From Puffinus mauretanicus (taxonomy: Eukaryota; Chordata; Aves; Procellariiformes; Procellariidae): DNA of 64,000 nucleotides. Positions within the stretch are counted from its first letter, which is position 1. Each line of letters starts with the position of its first letter. The notes beneath the pieces are model-generated. The model ran no database searches. It saw only the letters and a list, made by a program, of their open reading frames with translations, and was not told the DNA's origin. Made by a program: the position numbers and the translations under genes. Below are positions 1 to 52,326 of the stretch, piece by piece. The DNA lies in NCBI GenBank assembly GCA_023333565.1, contig JAJKFH010000102.1, forward strand, positions 186,001 to 250,000, in the 5' to 3' direction.

Positions 1-3000
1 TTACTGGCAAATGCGATTATGGAGCAGTTGCTTGCTGTGGGCTTTAAATGCGACAGCAAGAAAGACACAAGAATTATACTTACTGAAATGAGTTTAGTAG
101 TATATAGTGCATGATAACCTGGGAGCCAAATCTGAATGTTAGGTGTGAAAAGTATTTGCTTCAGTAGGATCCATTTGAGGAAACTTTTATGTATTTTTCC
201 TGCTTATCTCTCCTAGTATTCTGGTCCTTTACATATAACGGTGGTCATCTTGCTGTTTTTTGGTGGTCTTTCTAAGGCTTTTTTGGGTGTCATCTGTTCT
301 ATGCCTAATCAAATGCAAGAGGAAATAGGCAAAAAAATTATGTGTTCTCTGACATTTTGAAGAGTGGGGCTGTGATGCTGAGGCGGGAAAGAATGCATGT
401 TAGGCCAAAAGTGAAAGGACAGAGTGCAGAAAGCTGTACAGCTGCAGTGCATAGATCCTGAGACAGTGGACGCAGGTGGAACAAGATGCGTGGGGACATA
501 TGCATGTCCTTGGTCATTGCTGTAAATTTACTCAATTGTATCTTACCAGTGCTGTATACCTCTTCTAGTTTAGCTGCTAGCCTTGCACATTGCTGTACCC
601 CATCCTCTTAAGCCCACTGGAAATTAAATGAGATTTTTTTTTTAGCATAAATGCTCTGATCTGTGATTCGTGCAAGAGTAGTCAGTTTGTCTTTTACACA
701 GCTTTAAAATAGTTGTTGTCCTCAGTACTCAGTGAAAGTTCATCTTTCAAAAATTTGTACTTTCTCCTTCAAAGTAAACATATGCCCCCATCGATCAGCA
801 CCTTCATAGAAAGTTTTACCAAATCACAACAATGTGAATTCAAGGCAATGTAATTGTTCACAAACTGCACAAAGCAGCGTGCTGTGTTACGGGAGTTGGG
901 CTGAAGGTCTTTTTCAGCCATCTGGTGCCTCCCTGCGGCTCCTGGGCACGGCTCTTCAAAATCAGCAGCCAGCTTTCCGTTCCTTCCATGGGACTGACAA
1001 TATTCCTGCTCTCCATTTGTAAAAATTCAGATGCAGCTGTAACGATACAAATAACTGTCTTGCTGAACTCATCCAGCTCCGAAGTCTCTTCCTTGTCGCT
1101 TTCAATTTACACAGTGCACACCTGACAATTGCTCTGCACCTGCTCGCCTGATACGTACAGCTTTGCTTGCTGGTGTCCAGGGGCCTGCTGTATGGTTTCC
1201 CGAGCAAGGCAGGGAAGGATACATCCCAAGATCGCAATTAGCATGACAACTAAACCAACGAGAATGTGCTGGTATAGGAAAAATGTTGCTGCATGCAGCT
1301 TTTTAAAAAGTCCTCTGTTCCAAAAATTGCAAGCGGTGTGTAGTTTTCCTGACCGGGTTTGTTGCTGCACAAGTGAGCAGGGTGGTATTTGAGCTTCGCA
1401 AATACAACAGAATTGGGTGTCTTGTTTCTAAAACGGGCACACAATCTCTGTTGATCTCTGCAGCGTTCATGTTTCTGATGATGAGTAGAAAAGGAAGATA
1501 TGTAAAAATGTGAATTATGGGATGGAATGAGGAAACTAGGGCATTGTTCAAAGTCGTGATATAAAGGTAATGATAATAGTATGGAGTAGAAGGATTTAGT
1601 GGGAGCTTGGTACTGTGTCCCTGTGATCTCTTTAGGGTTGCCAGTATGTGAAGTGTAAAGAAACCCTCATCGCAGTGTGCTGGTAGGGATGGGGCCCCCT
1701 CTGAGACAGTGTGTGTACCTTCTGCGTAACATGTCTTTTATCGCTCCAGGCGCTTGCTGAGAGGATTCGCTCTGCAGGCCAAATAACCCTATTTGTATAT
1801 ATCCTGGCAAAACTTCAGGGATAGCGGTTGTGCGCCAGCACAAGTGGTAGCAATAAAGCTTCCTGGAGTAGCGGTGACTTTAATGTAGATTCAGTAAAAG
1901 CTGTTTGCACACAGAAAGGGAAGTAATTTATACTGTTATCACTGTGTCCACCCTAAATGTGATACTGGTGGGTTTACTGCAGGAAAAAAACAACAACAAA
2001 AAACCCCCCAAAAGGTTGCATTCTTAGTCAATGTGTTTTTAGTAGTAAAAGCTGTTCGTAGACCGGGTCTGAGGACAGCATATTGGCACTATTTAGAAGA
2101 AAAAAGACGATGGGAGTTCATGCACATTTTTGCTTTTCTGTGCTGCTGGGATTCCTCGTGCTTTGCTTATCTCCCTGGGAGTTGGGTGTTGCATGCTGGA
2201 GGCTGCCACAGCCTACTGCAGCCCCGTGGGTCAGAACCCACCAACGTTGTACAGATTCTGTCTGGTAGCGACTAAAGGACAAGCTTTGGACTCTAGTATG
2301 CTCGACTGAAAGGTTATCTTTGGAATCCAGTATGCTTCAACCAGTTGATGTTGAAAGCTGGTATTTCAGCATGTCCATAGATAAATGGAGTTCCTGTGCT
2401 GTCTGTTACAGCTTTTACTTTATTTGGAGCATTGCTTATGGATAATTAAAGTTTATAGGGAAGGGAATTGCAGGAGAGTATGCTTTTCATTTGCCATTAC
2501 TGCTTTTATCTGAGATCTGAGATTACTCTATAAACATCAAATGAGTCTCTGAGCACAGAGTAGGTTAGAATTACACTATCATTATAATGAGTAAAATGAG
2601 GGCCGGAAAGTTAAGTGATTTGGTAAAATTATTGAATGATAGCGTTGTGGTGCAGCTGTTACACTTAGGCATCATGAAAGCAATGTAAGTTTACCTCATT
2701 ATGGAAATGTTAGATCAAGGAACTGGGTGCACGAAGAGCAGAATGTACCTCTTTATTTCACAGCTTTCGAATGAGGTAAAGTTTACAGGAGGATGTAGTA
2801 TACTTGTACTTAAAGCACAGCTCTGGAAACAACCACAGAACTGCCAGGCATAATCTAGCTGGAAAGAAATACTATAAAAGGTGAAATAAAGCTTCTGCCA
2901 TCTAGCCCCAAGAAACATCTCTCTTTGAACATAAAGCACATGGATCTAAGCGATGAAAGATCTGACCTACTAGTAACTACTGATGTTGCCAAGGCTTAGC

Positions 3001-3812
3001 AGTAACTGCACCATGCTGAGTCAACGATTCTTCACGTTGGAGGACCCCTGTTGAATGACAGCAGTATAATGCTATCAGATTTTCACATCTTTTAAATCTG
3101 GTGTGCTTTGCTCAGAAGTTCAGTGAGCATTGTTTTCTCTTTGAAATTCTTCAGCTGCGTGGCTGATGTAGTGTTTGGAAAGTTCCCAGGAAGGCTGTGG
3201 GTTTTGAAATGTTATCTGTCTACGCATGATTTTAATTAAAAATGGTTATTCTGCTGTGTTTCCTCAGTTTTTATTTTTCTATTAAGATGCTCTATACATC
3301 TAGTCCGTTAAAAGATAGCTGTATAATATATGACTAATGCAGATGCTCTTTACACTTGAAAATAATTTAAAATTGTTTTCTTAATCTCTTCAAAATTCAG
3401 TATTGCTATTATACCACAATCTATTTTGCAAATAAATGGTATGTATTGATGAAACATGTCAATATCCATTTGACTTATGAGGGTAACTTAAATAATTCAA
3501 AGACAGATCTGTAGTGCTTCACATTATGCATTCTTAGAATTATTATTTAAATTTTCGTTGTCACTAATCTCAAATAGAGAGCCTTGTCACATTACTTATT
3601 CCACCCATGTGCCATTACATGCTCAGCTTTTACAAGTAATTATTTGGATTGCTGCAGATCTGGGTAAATCCAAGTGCTAAAACCTTTCATACTTCATGAG
3701 GAGAGTCAAAGAACACTGCAAAATCCTTAGTTTGTATTTCTTATTCAGCTTTCAGTAATACAGTCTTCTTTAAACATAGTGATTTGCTGACTGTGTTTTA
3801 TATGTATTTCAG
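1..3812 (+). other. IPO8: IPO8 intron 1, 3' part
   Basis: No exon is recognisable. The first exon, which should encode the initiator Met and about 28 residues, is not here, so the window starts inside intron 1. The intron ends with a pyrimidine-poor acceptor at 3811-3812. Apart from a weak MIR-like relic near 2565-2640 and simple A/C-rich sequence near 1980-2010, I see nothing in it. Short open frames here look like chance. Confidence 0.75.
2565..2640 (-). repeat. Possible MIR SINE relic
   Basis: The stretch reads like the antisense MIR core: a run matching AAAATGAGG, then AAAGTTAAGTGATTTGG, where MIR has GAGGTTAAGTGACTTGC. The match is from memory and strongly diverged. Confidence 0.3.
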
Positions 3813-42846
<39,034 letters not shown>

Positions 42847-45760
42847 AGGATCAACTACCAAGGTCAATGGGAAGGGTCTCATCATTACATTTTCCTGAAA
42901 TCACCGTGACTTCTGAGTGATAGGGGAGGGTAATTTGATGCTGCTGAAGGTTTTCTGAAAAATAGCAGTGTGCTTCCCCCACCAGAATGCTCTTTCTAAC
43001 CAGCTACTGTAATGTACAAATTGTTGTGGTGTTTTTATAATTTGATGGACTGAAAGGAAACATTTGTCCTCAAGGAACCTGAATGACTGGGAGGGGCCAG
43101 GCTGCATCTAACTGAGTTGCACTTCTCAGGTTTTTGCTGTGCAGAATTGATAGATTCATATGGATAACAGTGCCTTCTGTTGTACATGGATTGCCTGAAC
43201 AAATGGATTTTGGAGTGCATTATAATTTTTTAAGTGTAAGGACATTTCTTGATACACTGTAAGCCTTGGTTCCATGTTTTCCAGTCACCTGCTTTTTACT
43301 GCTCAGTTTAATTGTTCATTGGTTGCATACACATTGCTGGATTCAGAATATTATCTCATCTTCCCTGTTTGGAGCAGACCAAATGTGTAGAGGGAGGTGT
43401 CTGTTGGAGTTGCAAAGCATACACTGGTTACATCAATGGGTCTTAACAAAATTGCAGGTTTTCCCCTTGATGCAGTAGTCTTAAATTATTTCTCTTAGCC
43501 ATGAAATCAACTCGCTTCAGTTTTGATGGCACGCGTGGCAGGTGGCTACCCTAAATCTACATTGATATTACCTCCTGCCTGGACAAGTGGTATGGCCCTC
43601 ACATGTAGATCTTCTACATGACAACTTTTTATTTCCACTATTTTTGATGAATATTGGATTTTACTTGGGATTCTGTAAACCTCTTTTCTGTTTTTATTCA
43701 TTCATTACCATTCCAGTGGTAGTACTGAATAACGTGGTACAAAACATTTGCAATATTTTATTTATCTTGATAGAATAGAAACAGCTCCAAACTTATTTCT
43801 CCTTACTCTTACACCTCTGTGATTGAATTTTTGGTCTGCATTCCATTTGACTGTTCATGTCCCATGCTGAAATTTCATTATCTGCCAGATTTTTTCCTAA
43901 ATTTCAAAGACTGGTTTCTCATAAATTGAAACACATATAACAAGGTGTTTGTGAGTATGTTCATTTAGTGAGAAACTGATAGCAGTACTAATTTGAATAG
44001 GTGCCCCTCCTTTAGATCTATTGGGATCGCAGTGGTGTAGCCAAAATAAGTAGGGGTGCTTTAGAATGTGAAGTTTGGACTGGAGATAAAATTTTTAGAC
44101 CAAATTTTGCCTCTATGTGTTAATTTCTTTATGACTTAAAAATATTTAAAAGGTAATTTTAAGCACATACTGATAAAGAATAGTGCCCCAATTGAAAAGT
44201 TGAAGCCCTTCCCACACCCCATCAAATTTTCCACGACTGTAGCAAATTACAGATCGCTGGTCCTGCGCTGTGCTGAAGCTTTCATTTTTTATATGTCAGA
44301 GTAATTATAATTCAGTCTGATAAATCTAAAGTGCTCTACACCTTGGCTTCTGGAAAAGGTCAAAGTGTCTCTGCTTGTTCCTTGCCCCATCCCCTGGAAT
44401 TTTCTCAGCCTGGCAGCTGTGGGGCAGAAGGTTCCCTGCTGCTTTCCTTTTTCCTTTGTGTCAGACTCTCGCTGCTGCTGCCTCTTCCCACCGCCCCCCC
44501 AGCAGCTGCAGAGTAAAGTTGGCCTGGTTCGTGTAGGTTTTTCACTGCTGCTACTCACTTAATAGCAACAGTGAAAATTTCTCACTTTTAGGTCTGTTGT
44601 ACATATGGAAAACTGTGAGAATTCCAGGGTCTGTATTTCCAAAAGGGAACATTTTGGAATACAGTGAGCTGCATTGGACAGGCTCTTTAAGCTCAAGCAG
44701 CAGAGGGCCGGGACAGCCTTTATTTTGAACGTCAGGCCATGAAAATTATAGGTCACTTTTGCTAATTTAGGCCTGGGATGTATTGACTGAGGCAGTAGGA
44801 AGGCATTACATCCAGTTTGTTGGTGAGTTCTCAGAAACCAAAGAAGTTTTGAAATCCTTCACAAATTTAAGAAATGTTTTTTGGATGTTAAGGACACGGA
44901 CGACTTCTTTCTTACCTGACAATTGAAGTGAAGTATTAGGCAGGTAAATTGTTTAAGCCTTTTATTATTTTATTAAAAAAAAAAGAGATTGTCGAGTTGG
45001 GTTTCTTTCAAAGCCCATTTGCCTTCTCTACACTGGCATGCAGATTAGAAGAGGGGTTTATTTTTCTTCTGCTGATGAGATTGCTTGCACAGTCACAAAC
45101 TAATAGTTAGGAGTTAATGTGTTCAAGGAAAAATCTGTTTTTGCATAACATCATCTTTGTGTCACTCACTCAGCTGAACTATGGCTGCTCCCTAGTTCTG
45201 CTTCTTGTATACTTTTCAAATCAACTGCCAAGAAAATTTCATCCAGATGTTTCTTACAAGGGCTTTAATCAGCAGTGTGGAGTTGGGAATCTTTGTTGTC
45301 TATTTTGCAGTGGGGGTGAGAGATGTCTGAGGGGATGGCATGTAAAAAAGTTAAATGCCCTTCCCTTCCCAGGAGATTCATGAGCAAATGTTTCTACTGG
45401 CAAAAGCAAATGTTAATTATTTTATTCCTTTTTTTGAAAAGGGTTTTCATCCAAAAAGATTTATTGGGCTCTAGCCTCCACTTTAACATATGGTTCTCTT
45501 TTAACATGATAAATATCTGTTTGTACATGATCATAAATAGGTAATGGATTTTAGGGATTTCTTTCTGAGCTGTGTCCAGCTTTGTACTACATTAAAGGGA
45601 GAGTAACACAAATGTGCATTACTGTCTCACTTTGAAGCCAAGGTAATCATGGAGTATCAGATACCAGCATCGGCCAACCAAGCATGATGTATTTGCTGTT
45701 GGAAATATAGAGAATCATGAATGTATTGTAAAATAAAACAAAGGCTGATAACCGGTGACC
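42847..45760 (+). other. IPO8: IPO8 3' untranslated region (end uncertain)
   Basis: Follows the stop directly. The first standard polyadenylation signals are ATTAAA at 44972-44977, ATTAAA at 45591-45596 and AATAAA at 45732-45737; I found no AATAAA before these, only weaker GATAAA variants near 44085-44175. The end is set just past the AATAAA as the longest likely form. Open frames inside look like chance. Confidence 0.4.
45732..45737 (+). terminator. IPO8: Candidate IPO8 polyadenylation signal AATAAA
   Basis: First canonical AATAAA after the IPO8 stop, 2.9 kb downstream, with GT-containing sequence 20-35 bases further on. Earlier ATTAAA signals could be used instead. Confidence 0.35.
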
Positions 45761-46921
45761 TATGTTGCCCCATGCCCATGTTCCCAAAGTGTGAAGGTAA
45801 CTTGTATGGGCACCGTGGGGGCTTTACATAGGACATGAGCATTATGTAGGTTATGATCAGAGCAAATGTTAGCTTACATGATAAGCTGCTTTTTCAGATA
45901 AAATTAACTGATCCCGGGTATTGAATTGCATATGCTGTTTTGTCACTCTTGAAAGGAAAATAAGAATCACCACGTTTTGGCTGCTCCTTTTTGCTCTCTC
46001 TCTTTCAAAGTTGAAGTACTTGGTTTGCTTTCATTGCAAAGGAAAATCTTTAATCAAAATGGCCAGCTCCAGCAAGATTGCAGAATATCAAGCTAAGAAA
46101 AAAACTAAAAAAACCCAAACCCCAACAATCCCCCCAAACCCACATGTGCACAGTCTGATTGAAATAAATGTGCTTTGGGAGTGTAAGTCAAAATATGTAA
46201 AGAATGTTACACAAAATTATATTGTGAGATTCTTTGCTTTAGGGGGAAAGGCTGCCTGCGGGGTGTCAGGGAGACATGCAATGAACTGTCTTAAGACATG
46301 CCCTTTGCCTGTGAAGTCCAGGCAGTTTGTAACTCTGGATTCCATCATACACTGTAGAGGAGAGAAGGTAGGACAGTAGAGGATTTTTTTTTTACTATAA
46401 AGCAGAGTCTGTCTTGAGACTTTTGTGAGCCAAAGGAATTGTAGACAACATGAATGATTAACTGTCTTTTGTTTCCAGAATACTTTTCAGCTTTTTTCTT
46501 CCTTTCTTTCCTTCTGTTTGCCAACCATTATGTTATCAGATATTTTAGGGGATATTCAAAATACCTGAAAAGGTAAAGCTTAAACAATTTTTTCAAAATC
46601 CTGTTGTTCTTGAAGCAATGGAACCTATCCATTGCATTGCTGTCTATAGAACAAAGTCTCTCATTTGACATATGCAGATGATACAGAACTACAAAAACCC
46701 CTCACTTGTGCCCACGGTTTTGTGAGCCTTTCTGTGATTTACTCCTTAATACAGCTACTTTGAAATCCCCACACCTTGTACTGAAATTTGCTCAAAGGAT
46801 AGGCAAAAATGCACTATGTAATGGATACCCAGTCCTAGTTCTGAGATATGCCCTAGTCAATCTTTTGATAATGTTTGACAGTCTGGTGGTCAGTACCTCA
46901 AGGATCTCCATCTCTGACTGA

Positions 46922-47167
46922 GGACATTCTTCAGATCAAGAGATTCTGTATCTTTGCAGGTGGATAGAGAATCGTATTTCCCTCATCGCAGCAAAACATA
47001 CAGCAGTCATGACTTACCAACTTCTTGATCTTACGAGTGAAAATAGCACTCTCTTCTCTCGGGTGTCAAATCTTACGCCAAACGGATGGGGTACGGTAGA
47101 GATGGATGTTCCCAGTGTGTTAAAGGAAGCCAGACACTATTCCAGATACCAGAAAGTCTTAGCGTAA
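46922..47167 (+). other. Open stretch behind a splice-acceptor-like site, possible exon
   Basis: Eighty-one sense codons with no stop, ending TAA at 47165-47167, containing WIENRISLIAAKHTAVMTYQ and ending SVLKEARHYSRYQKVLA. A good acceptor (CTGTATCTTTGCAG) ends at 46959. Composition is protein-like but I recognise no family, and an open frame of this size can arise by chance. Confidence 0.2.
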
Positions 47168-49660
47168 AGCCATATCATAAAGAGGATATATGAACAGGCC
47201 AAGCTGCTTGCTTTTGACACCTCTTCTGCTGCTGCTACTTTTGTAAAACCAACTAAACAAAACCAGTGTAAAATGAAAGAGAACTAAAGCAGTGCTTGTG
47301 CACTAGACAGGTAGAAATTTCCCTGGCCTGTGGATCTAATCCCAATACTCACTGCGAATGCACTCAGATACTTTTCAAATAGAATATGCAACATCTGTAC
47401 GGATATCAGTACCCTGAATCTGACAGCCGTTAATGAGAGGTAAAGACTTAATGTGATTTTTCTCTGGCAGAAAGCAAATGCATCCCTTTAAAAAGTCTGG
47501 GAACCTCTTGTCCTGGCTGATGTACAATCACCAATGGGAGACACTCAGTGGGATTACAGCCTTTCTTAAAGACTGTCAGACCTCCTACTAAAGGGCTACC
47601 TGAAGTGCTCCATTGATGAACCACCCCTCAACTAAAGAGTTTTGGGGAACAGCAGTTCAGAGAGAATCTGCAGGCACATGTAATTGTGATGAATTGGGAA
47701 AGCATCCATTTAAATTGAGGTGATGCGTTTGATATGATCTCAGGTCTGCAGTGTTCCCGATGTTGCCTAGATCTAGAGGAGCATCCAAGAACTTTGTCCC
47801 ATGCCTTTCTCCAGGAAGAGAATGTGCTTGGGCAGCCCCAAATTTGGTGCAATGCTTCGAACTTGGGATCAGAAATCAGTTTTGATTACAAGCTGGTAAT
47901 CAAAAAATACCAGAAAAATGAGGTGAAAGCAGTATATTAATGCTAGGAGTCTCTTTATAGGCTGTATAGAGGTTCATAGTTTTAAGTGCTTGGCTATGTG
48001 CATGGTGGGGTAGGAGATGAACTTTCAGGTGCATTGATTTTTCCAATGTGAATACAACAGTGTCAGCTCCAGGATCCACCTGAGGTGAGTGGAGAGTGTT
48101 GGTCAGGGGCTGCCTGCTGGACCATCCAGGATTGGATGGTTAGATGAAGTGAAATGCAAAAACTGAAAAATTACTTGATGGTTGAAGCTGTTGAGCAACA
48201 AAAATGCGTGTTTTCTTGAAATGAGATTTTAATATTATGTTCAGGTATGTTTTAATTTTCAGGTTTCTTGCCCTTATGCAAAATACAGAATTACTACATG
48301 ACATAGAGGCCTATTGATTTTTCACAGGACTGTTTACCATTGAAGGTGTTTATCCAAGAATTGTTCCTCCTTTTTAGATATTTTGAACATGTTTGTTAGT
48401 AAAGTTGCACATATCCCTCTTTCACTACTTTCCATGCACAGAGATCTTGGAAATGAACTTAAAAGGAAGAACAACAGTGCTTTGAAAAGAGAAGACTATG
48501 CATAAGCAGATTATTTTTAGAAAACAGAAGAACTATGGCCTCTGAAGAAAATATGAAACAATAAATATTTATACAAAAGTGCATGAGGTAAAGAAATGAA
48601 TATAAGACAATGTGTTCTTTGATCACAGCTGTAATGTTTTTTTTTTTCATTGCCAAACAATGTGTGAAAATTGCTTTTGATTGCATGTGTTGTTGGTAGC
48701 ACGCTTAACATAAATCATCTAAAATGTTTTTGGGCTCAAAAAGAGACTAATGGGGCCATGCAGATTTCTTTTGATATTAAAAGCAAAGATATGAGCCCAT
48801 GCCTGCAATGACTGGAGGGAGACCCCTATGTGCTACATTAGCAGATTGAATTGCAGGATCATCACCTTTGCGTGAAACCTAAAATACTAAACTGTGGGTT
48901 GGCTTTGAAGGCGAGATTGACAAATGCAAAACATGCATCAAGGACAAGAAGAACCTCTTCCTAGCTTAAAGAATTCTGTACAGTGTTCTCTTAAGCTGTG
49001 CTGAATTTGCTTTAAAAATAGTAATAAATCTTATTACTTAGGTCGAATGTTACATCTGTTGTGCATTTATATGGGAGGAATAATATTTCTTAAAAAAATG
49101 TAACATGCCACCTACCAAGGGGCCCAATCTCATTTTATAGCCTCTCTTCATACAGCCATAAAACTTATTTGCAAGAACACCACAGAATTAATTTTAAACA
49201 AATGTGTGCATTACCCGAAGTTAATATGTGCATTTGTGTAGCAGTGTGTGTTTGTTAACCTCAGACTTGTGAAGGCAACTATTCACATGCACGCTTCGCC
49301 TGCGAAAGAACGTAACTGATGTTTGATGATCGTTACGGATCATCCAAATACTATTCTCAAAATATCAAACTAGTGAAGATAGTCATCTTGCAGTCCTGAG
49401 AGAGGGGATTGCACCAGAGCTTGGGCTAGTCTTCCGTGTATGGAATTCATAAAGAAGATGGTTTTACTAAGCCTCCACAGGACAAGAGATTAATCCTGCT
49501 GCAACTGCAAGCCTGGTATTTGTATCAGTGGAGTATTTCCCTGACGGTGAGTTGCTGAAGTAGCCTGTTCGCTAAATTGCACTGATTGATAATGCTTGCC
49601 CTTTTCTGTGCGGGGCACTTCTGTGAATCCTCCATAGTATCTCCAAGAGCAGTGGTTAAT

Positions 49661-49855
49661 GGCCCATTTTTATAACTGGGGAGGTTGAGTTAGTGTAGTT
49701 TGCCCAAAGCCGTAGCAGTGTGTTGCAGCTGGCATGAGAAATTAAAATTCTGGCTCTGTAGAAGTGCCTGGGAGTTTTGCCATTGGCTCTGATGGAGCCA
49801 GGATTTCGCCCAAGAAATTTGCTAGGTCCTAGTGTTTGGATCACTGCTAATACCT
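49661..49855 (-). repeat. Old SINE/LINE repeat relic (MIR-like)
   Basis: CCCATTTTTATAACTGGGG, TTTGCCCAAAG, then GGAGCCAGGATTTCGCCC and GATCACTGCTAATACC follow the order of an antisense MIR. The middle GGGAGTTTTGCCATTGGCTC resembles another ancient amniote repeat. Strongly diverged. Confidence 0.4.
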
Positions 49856-52288
49856 TCCAGAGAAGCTTTGCCAGAACATACTTAATTTATGAAATTGCTT
49901 AGTAACAGTGAGTTCGTCTATTGTGCTGCAATTTTAATCTGTCTAGCAGTGACATTGTTTAATTGTATCTTGTGTGGGTTGCTTGGTATGACAAGCTCTC
50001 CTGTAGAAAAATGGTTCCTCAGTAATGAATGACATCCCGATTGCCAATTCCTCTTCAGGCTTTGAAGTGAACCTGATGACGTGGGAGCAGAACTCCAGGT
50101 GACCCACGGTATCATCTATACCATGTGTCAGGGTGTTGGGAAGCTTATAGCCTCTCTGCAGGTATTAACAAACACGTTGGATTGGTTGTGAAGTTGTAGG
50201 TTGTGATTGCCACCTTCAGCAGGCTCTAAAGAGTGTATTTTTTACCAAAGTAAATATATGGCTCCTATGCCGCCTCCTGCCCTCTGACAGAGTGTTGATC
50301 TTCTTTTAGCTAGGATCACATTCTTAAGCTGAATTCTAACTCCAAATCTCTTAAAATGGTAATTTCTTTCGGTCGGTCCCCAGCAAGGGTGAAAGATGAT
50401 CAGTGTTTGCTTTCTCTTGTTACCAGGTATGTGAAATGAATAATTTAAATAATTTAGTTACCTGTTTGATTAAATCACTGGGACTTCAACCAATCCCATG
50501 CAGTTTCCTACCGAATTTGTGGGTTTTTTCTGGCAGAGCTCAAGCTACACAGGTTTGTGTGCACATCAGGAAAACACTCCATAGTCATATAAATGAGATT
50601 CAAAGTAAAATATGTAGAGAGAGTCTGGAAAGGTCATATCAGTATATGAATAATGGATGTTTTCTTTTTTTATTAAAGATATTGGCCTTCTGTCTCTCAG
50701 CACCTTGTAGAGCAAGAGTATGCAAGTGCAACAAATAAGGGTGCCTTAAGCAGCTTCAAAGTCTCCCTACTCTATTAAATATAAATATCCATACTGTCCT
50801 TTTTAGCACAACATACCTTGCCTTGCACCTGACTGCCTCGACAGGTTGTTGTGCAAAGTGCGATAATGGAGCCAAATGGCCGCACCTTTGCGTAGAGATT
50901 TGACCGCAGCCGTGGGGCTGACACTCGGACCTCGGTAGCAGTCGTGGCTGTGCTCTGGAAGAGCTACGTCTGTACGGAGAAAGCATACCCTGTGTCGCGT
51001 TTTCCTCCTGCCATAAGTATCTTTCTGGAGGATGCAGGGGGTTAAACAAAACTGCAACAAGAGTAATCGGAGAACACCACGATGCATCTGAACGTGCACT
51101 GGAAGAGAACCAGCTACCACCATCCATTTCTATGTATAGACCACTCAGAAATGTGTCGGCATGAAGCAAGATTAAACAGGCACATGGAGTCTAGTTCCTC
51201 AGTACCACAAGGATCATAGTTGTTGAATTCTGCCAAACAAGAATCAACTCGGGGTGAACAGCATGATTAGCTCAATTTGTATTATTGTTCTGAAGAAAGA
51301 CTGACAGGATCTGTCTGCATCATTGCGGGGGGAAAAAAACCAACCTGGCCAAGAGGGAGTCCATGCACAAGAAGTCCCCTGAGCATTGACTTCACTGGAA
51401 GAGCAAGCATGGAAATTGCTCCAAGGAAGAGTTACTACTCCTGATGTTCAGTTACAGAATATTTATCCCATTATGTTGTTAATCAAATGGTTTACTGATC
51501 TCATGAAGGTAGAACTAAGGTAAGGAGGTTGCTAATGCTTTCCCATTGTGCTCCTCTGATCTGTAAGTATGGCTGATTTCCGAACCCAGGGCCATCTGAG
51601 CCACCAGGCTGGAGGACCTAAAGGGCTTTCCTGGCTGGTAAAGGTCGTTCCGTCGGGAAGGGAGAGTTCTGCACAGTCTCAGGCTGCCTCAGTTCTTGCG
51701 GTTGCTTCTTCCTAACTGTTGTGAAGGCGCGTTTTGATTGTTTAATGGGATTTTCTATCACTTAGTGATTGATATTCTCCTAATAAAATACACATACTGA
51801 AAAACCACTGCCACTGCATGGCTGAAGTAGCAGCTGTTTGTGGTTGCAAATCATGCCTGGCTGCCTGTCACAGAAGGGTGGGGGAGAGTGCTTGTGTTCG
51901 TCTCCCGTCTGCTCTGGTTAGGCTTTGTCACCCTCTCGCTTTGCTGTCCGTTCGATAGCTTTAGGATGCAGGGGTCTTCCAGGGCGTCAGGATCTTGCCT
52001 TAAATCTTCAGTTTCTGCTTTTTGTAAACAAAGAAATATTCTCATTTAATCATGATTCTGGATTCCTCTGTCTTCCTCCTCTCGCATGTGCACCTCTTGG
52101 GGGTTTGTGGCTGTGATCTGCTGAATTAGGAAGAACTGTGGGGCGATGCCAGATTTTTCTGTCAATAGATATTCCCACAAAGCATGGCTTATTAATCACG
52201 AGATTCTCTTACTATTCTGTTTCTTTCTCTAGATACAGTATTGTGTAAAATGTTTTCAAATAGATTTTGAGGATTTTTTTTCAGCGTT

Positions 52289-52326
52289 TCAGGGCCCAAT
52301 TCCTGAATCAGGGCCCAAATCCTGAT
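52289..52326 (+). repeat. 19-nt tandem duplication
   Basis: TCAGGGCCCAATTCCTGAA is followed by TCAGGGCCCAAATCCTGAT, period 19, with two differences. Confidence 0.75.

Noticed and set aside
1107..1370. Minus-strand 87-codon frame with a hydrophobic segment in intron 1
   Set aside because: No splice context or family recognised; two other frames overlap it.
1..3812. IPO8 exon 1 and promoter inside the window
   Set aside because: No CpG-rich segment and no frame encoding the expected N-terminus followed by a donor; it must lie upstream.
50756..51169. 137-codon open frame on the minus strand
   Set aside because: An overlapping second frame is also open, and the residues are low in order and show no motif.
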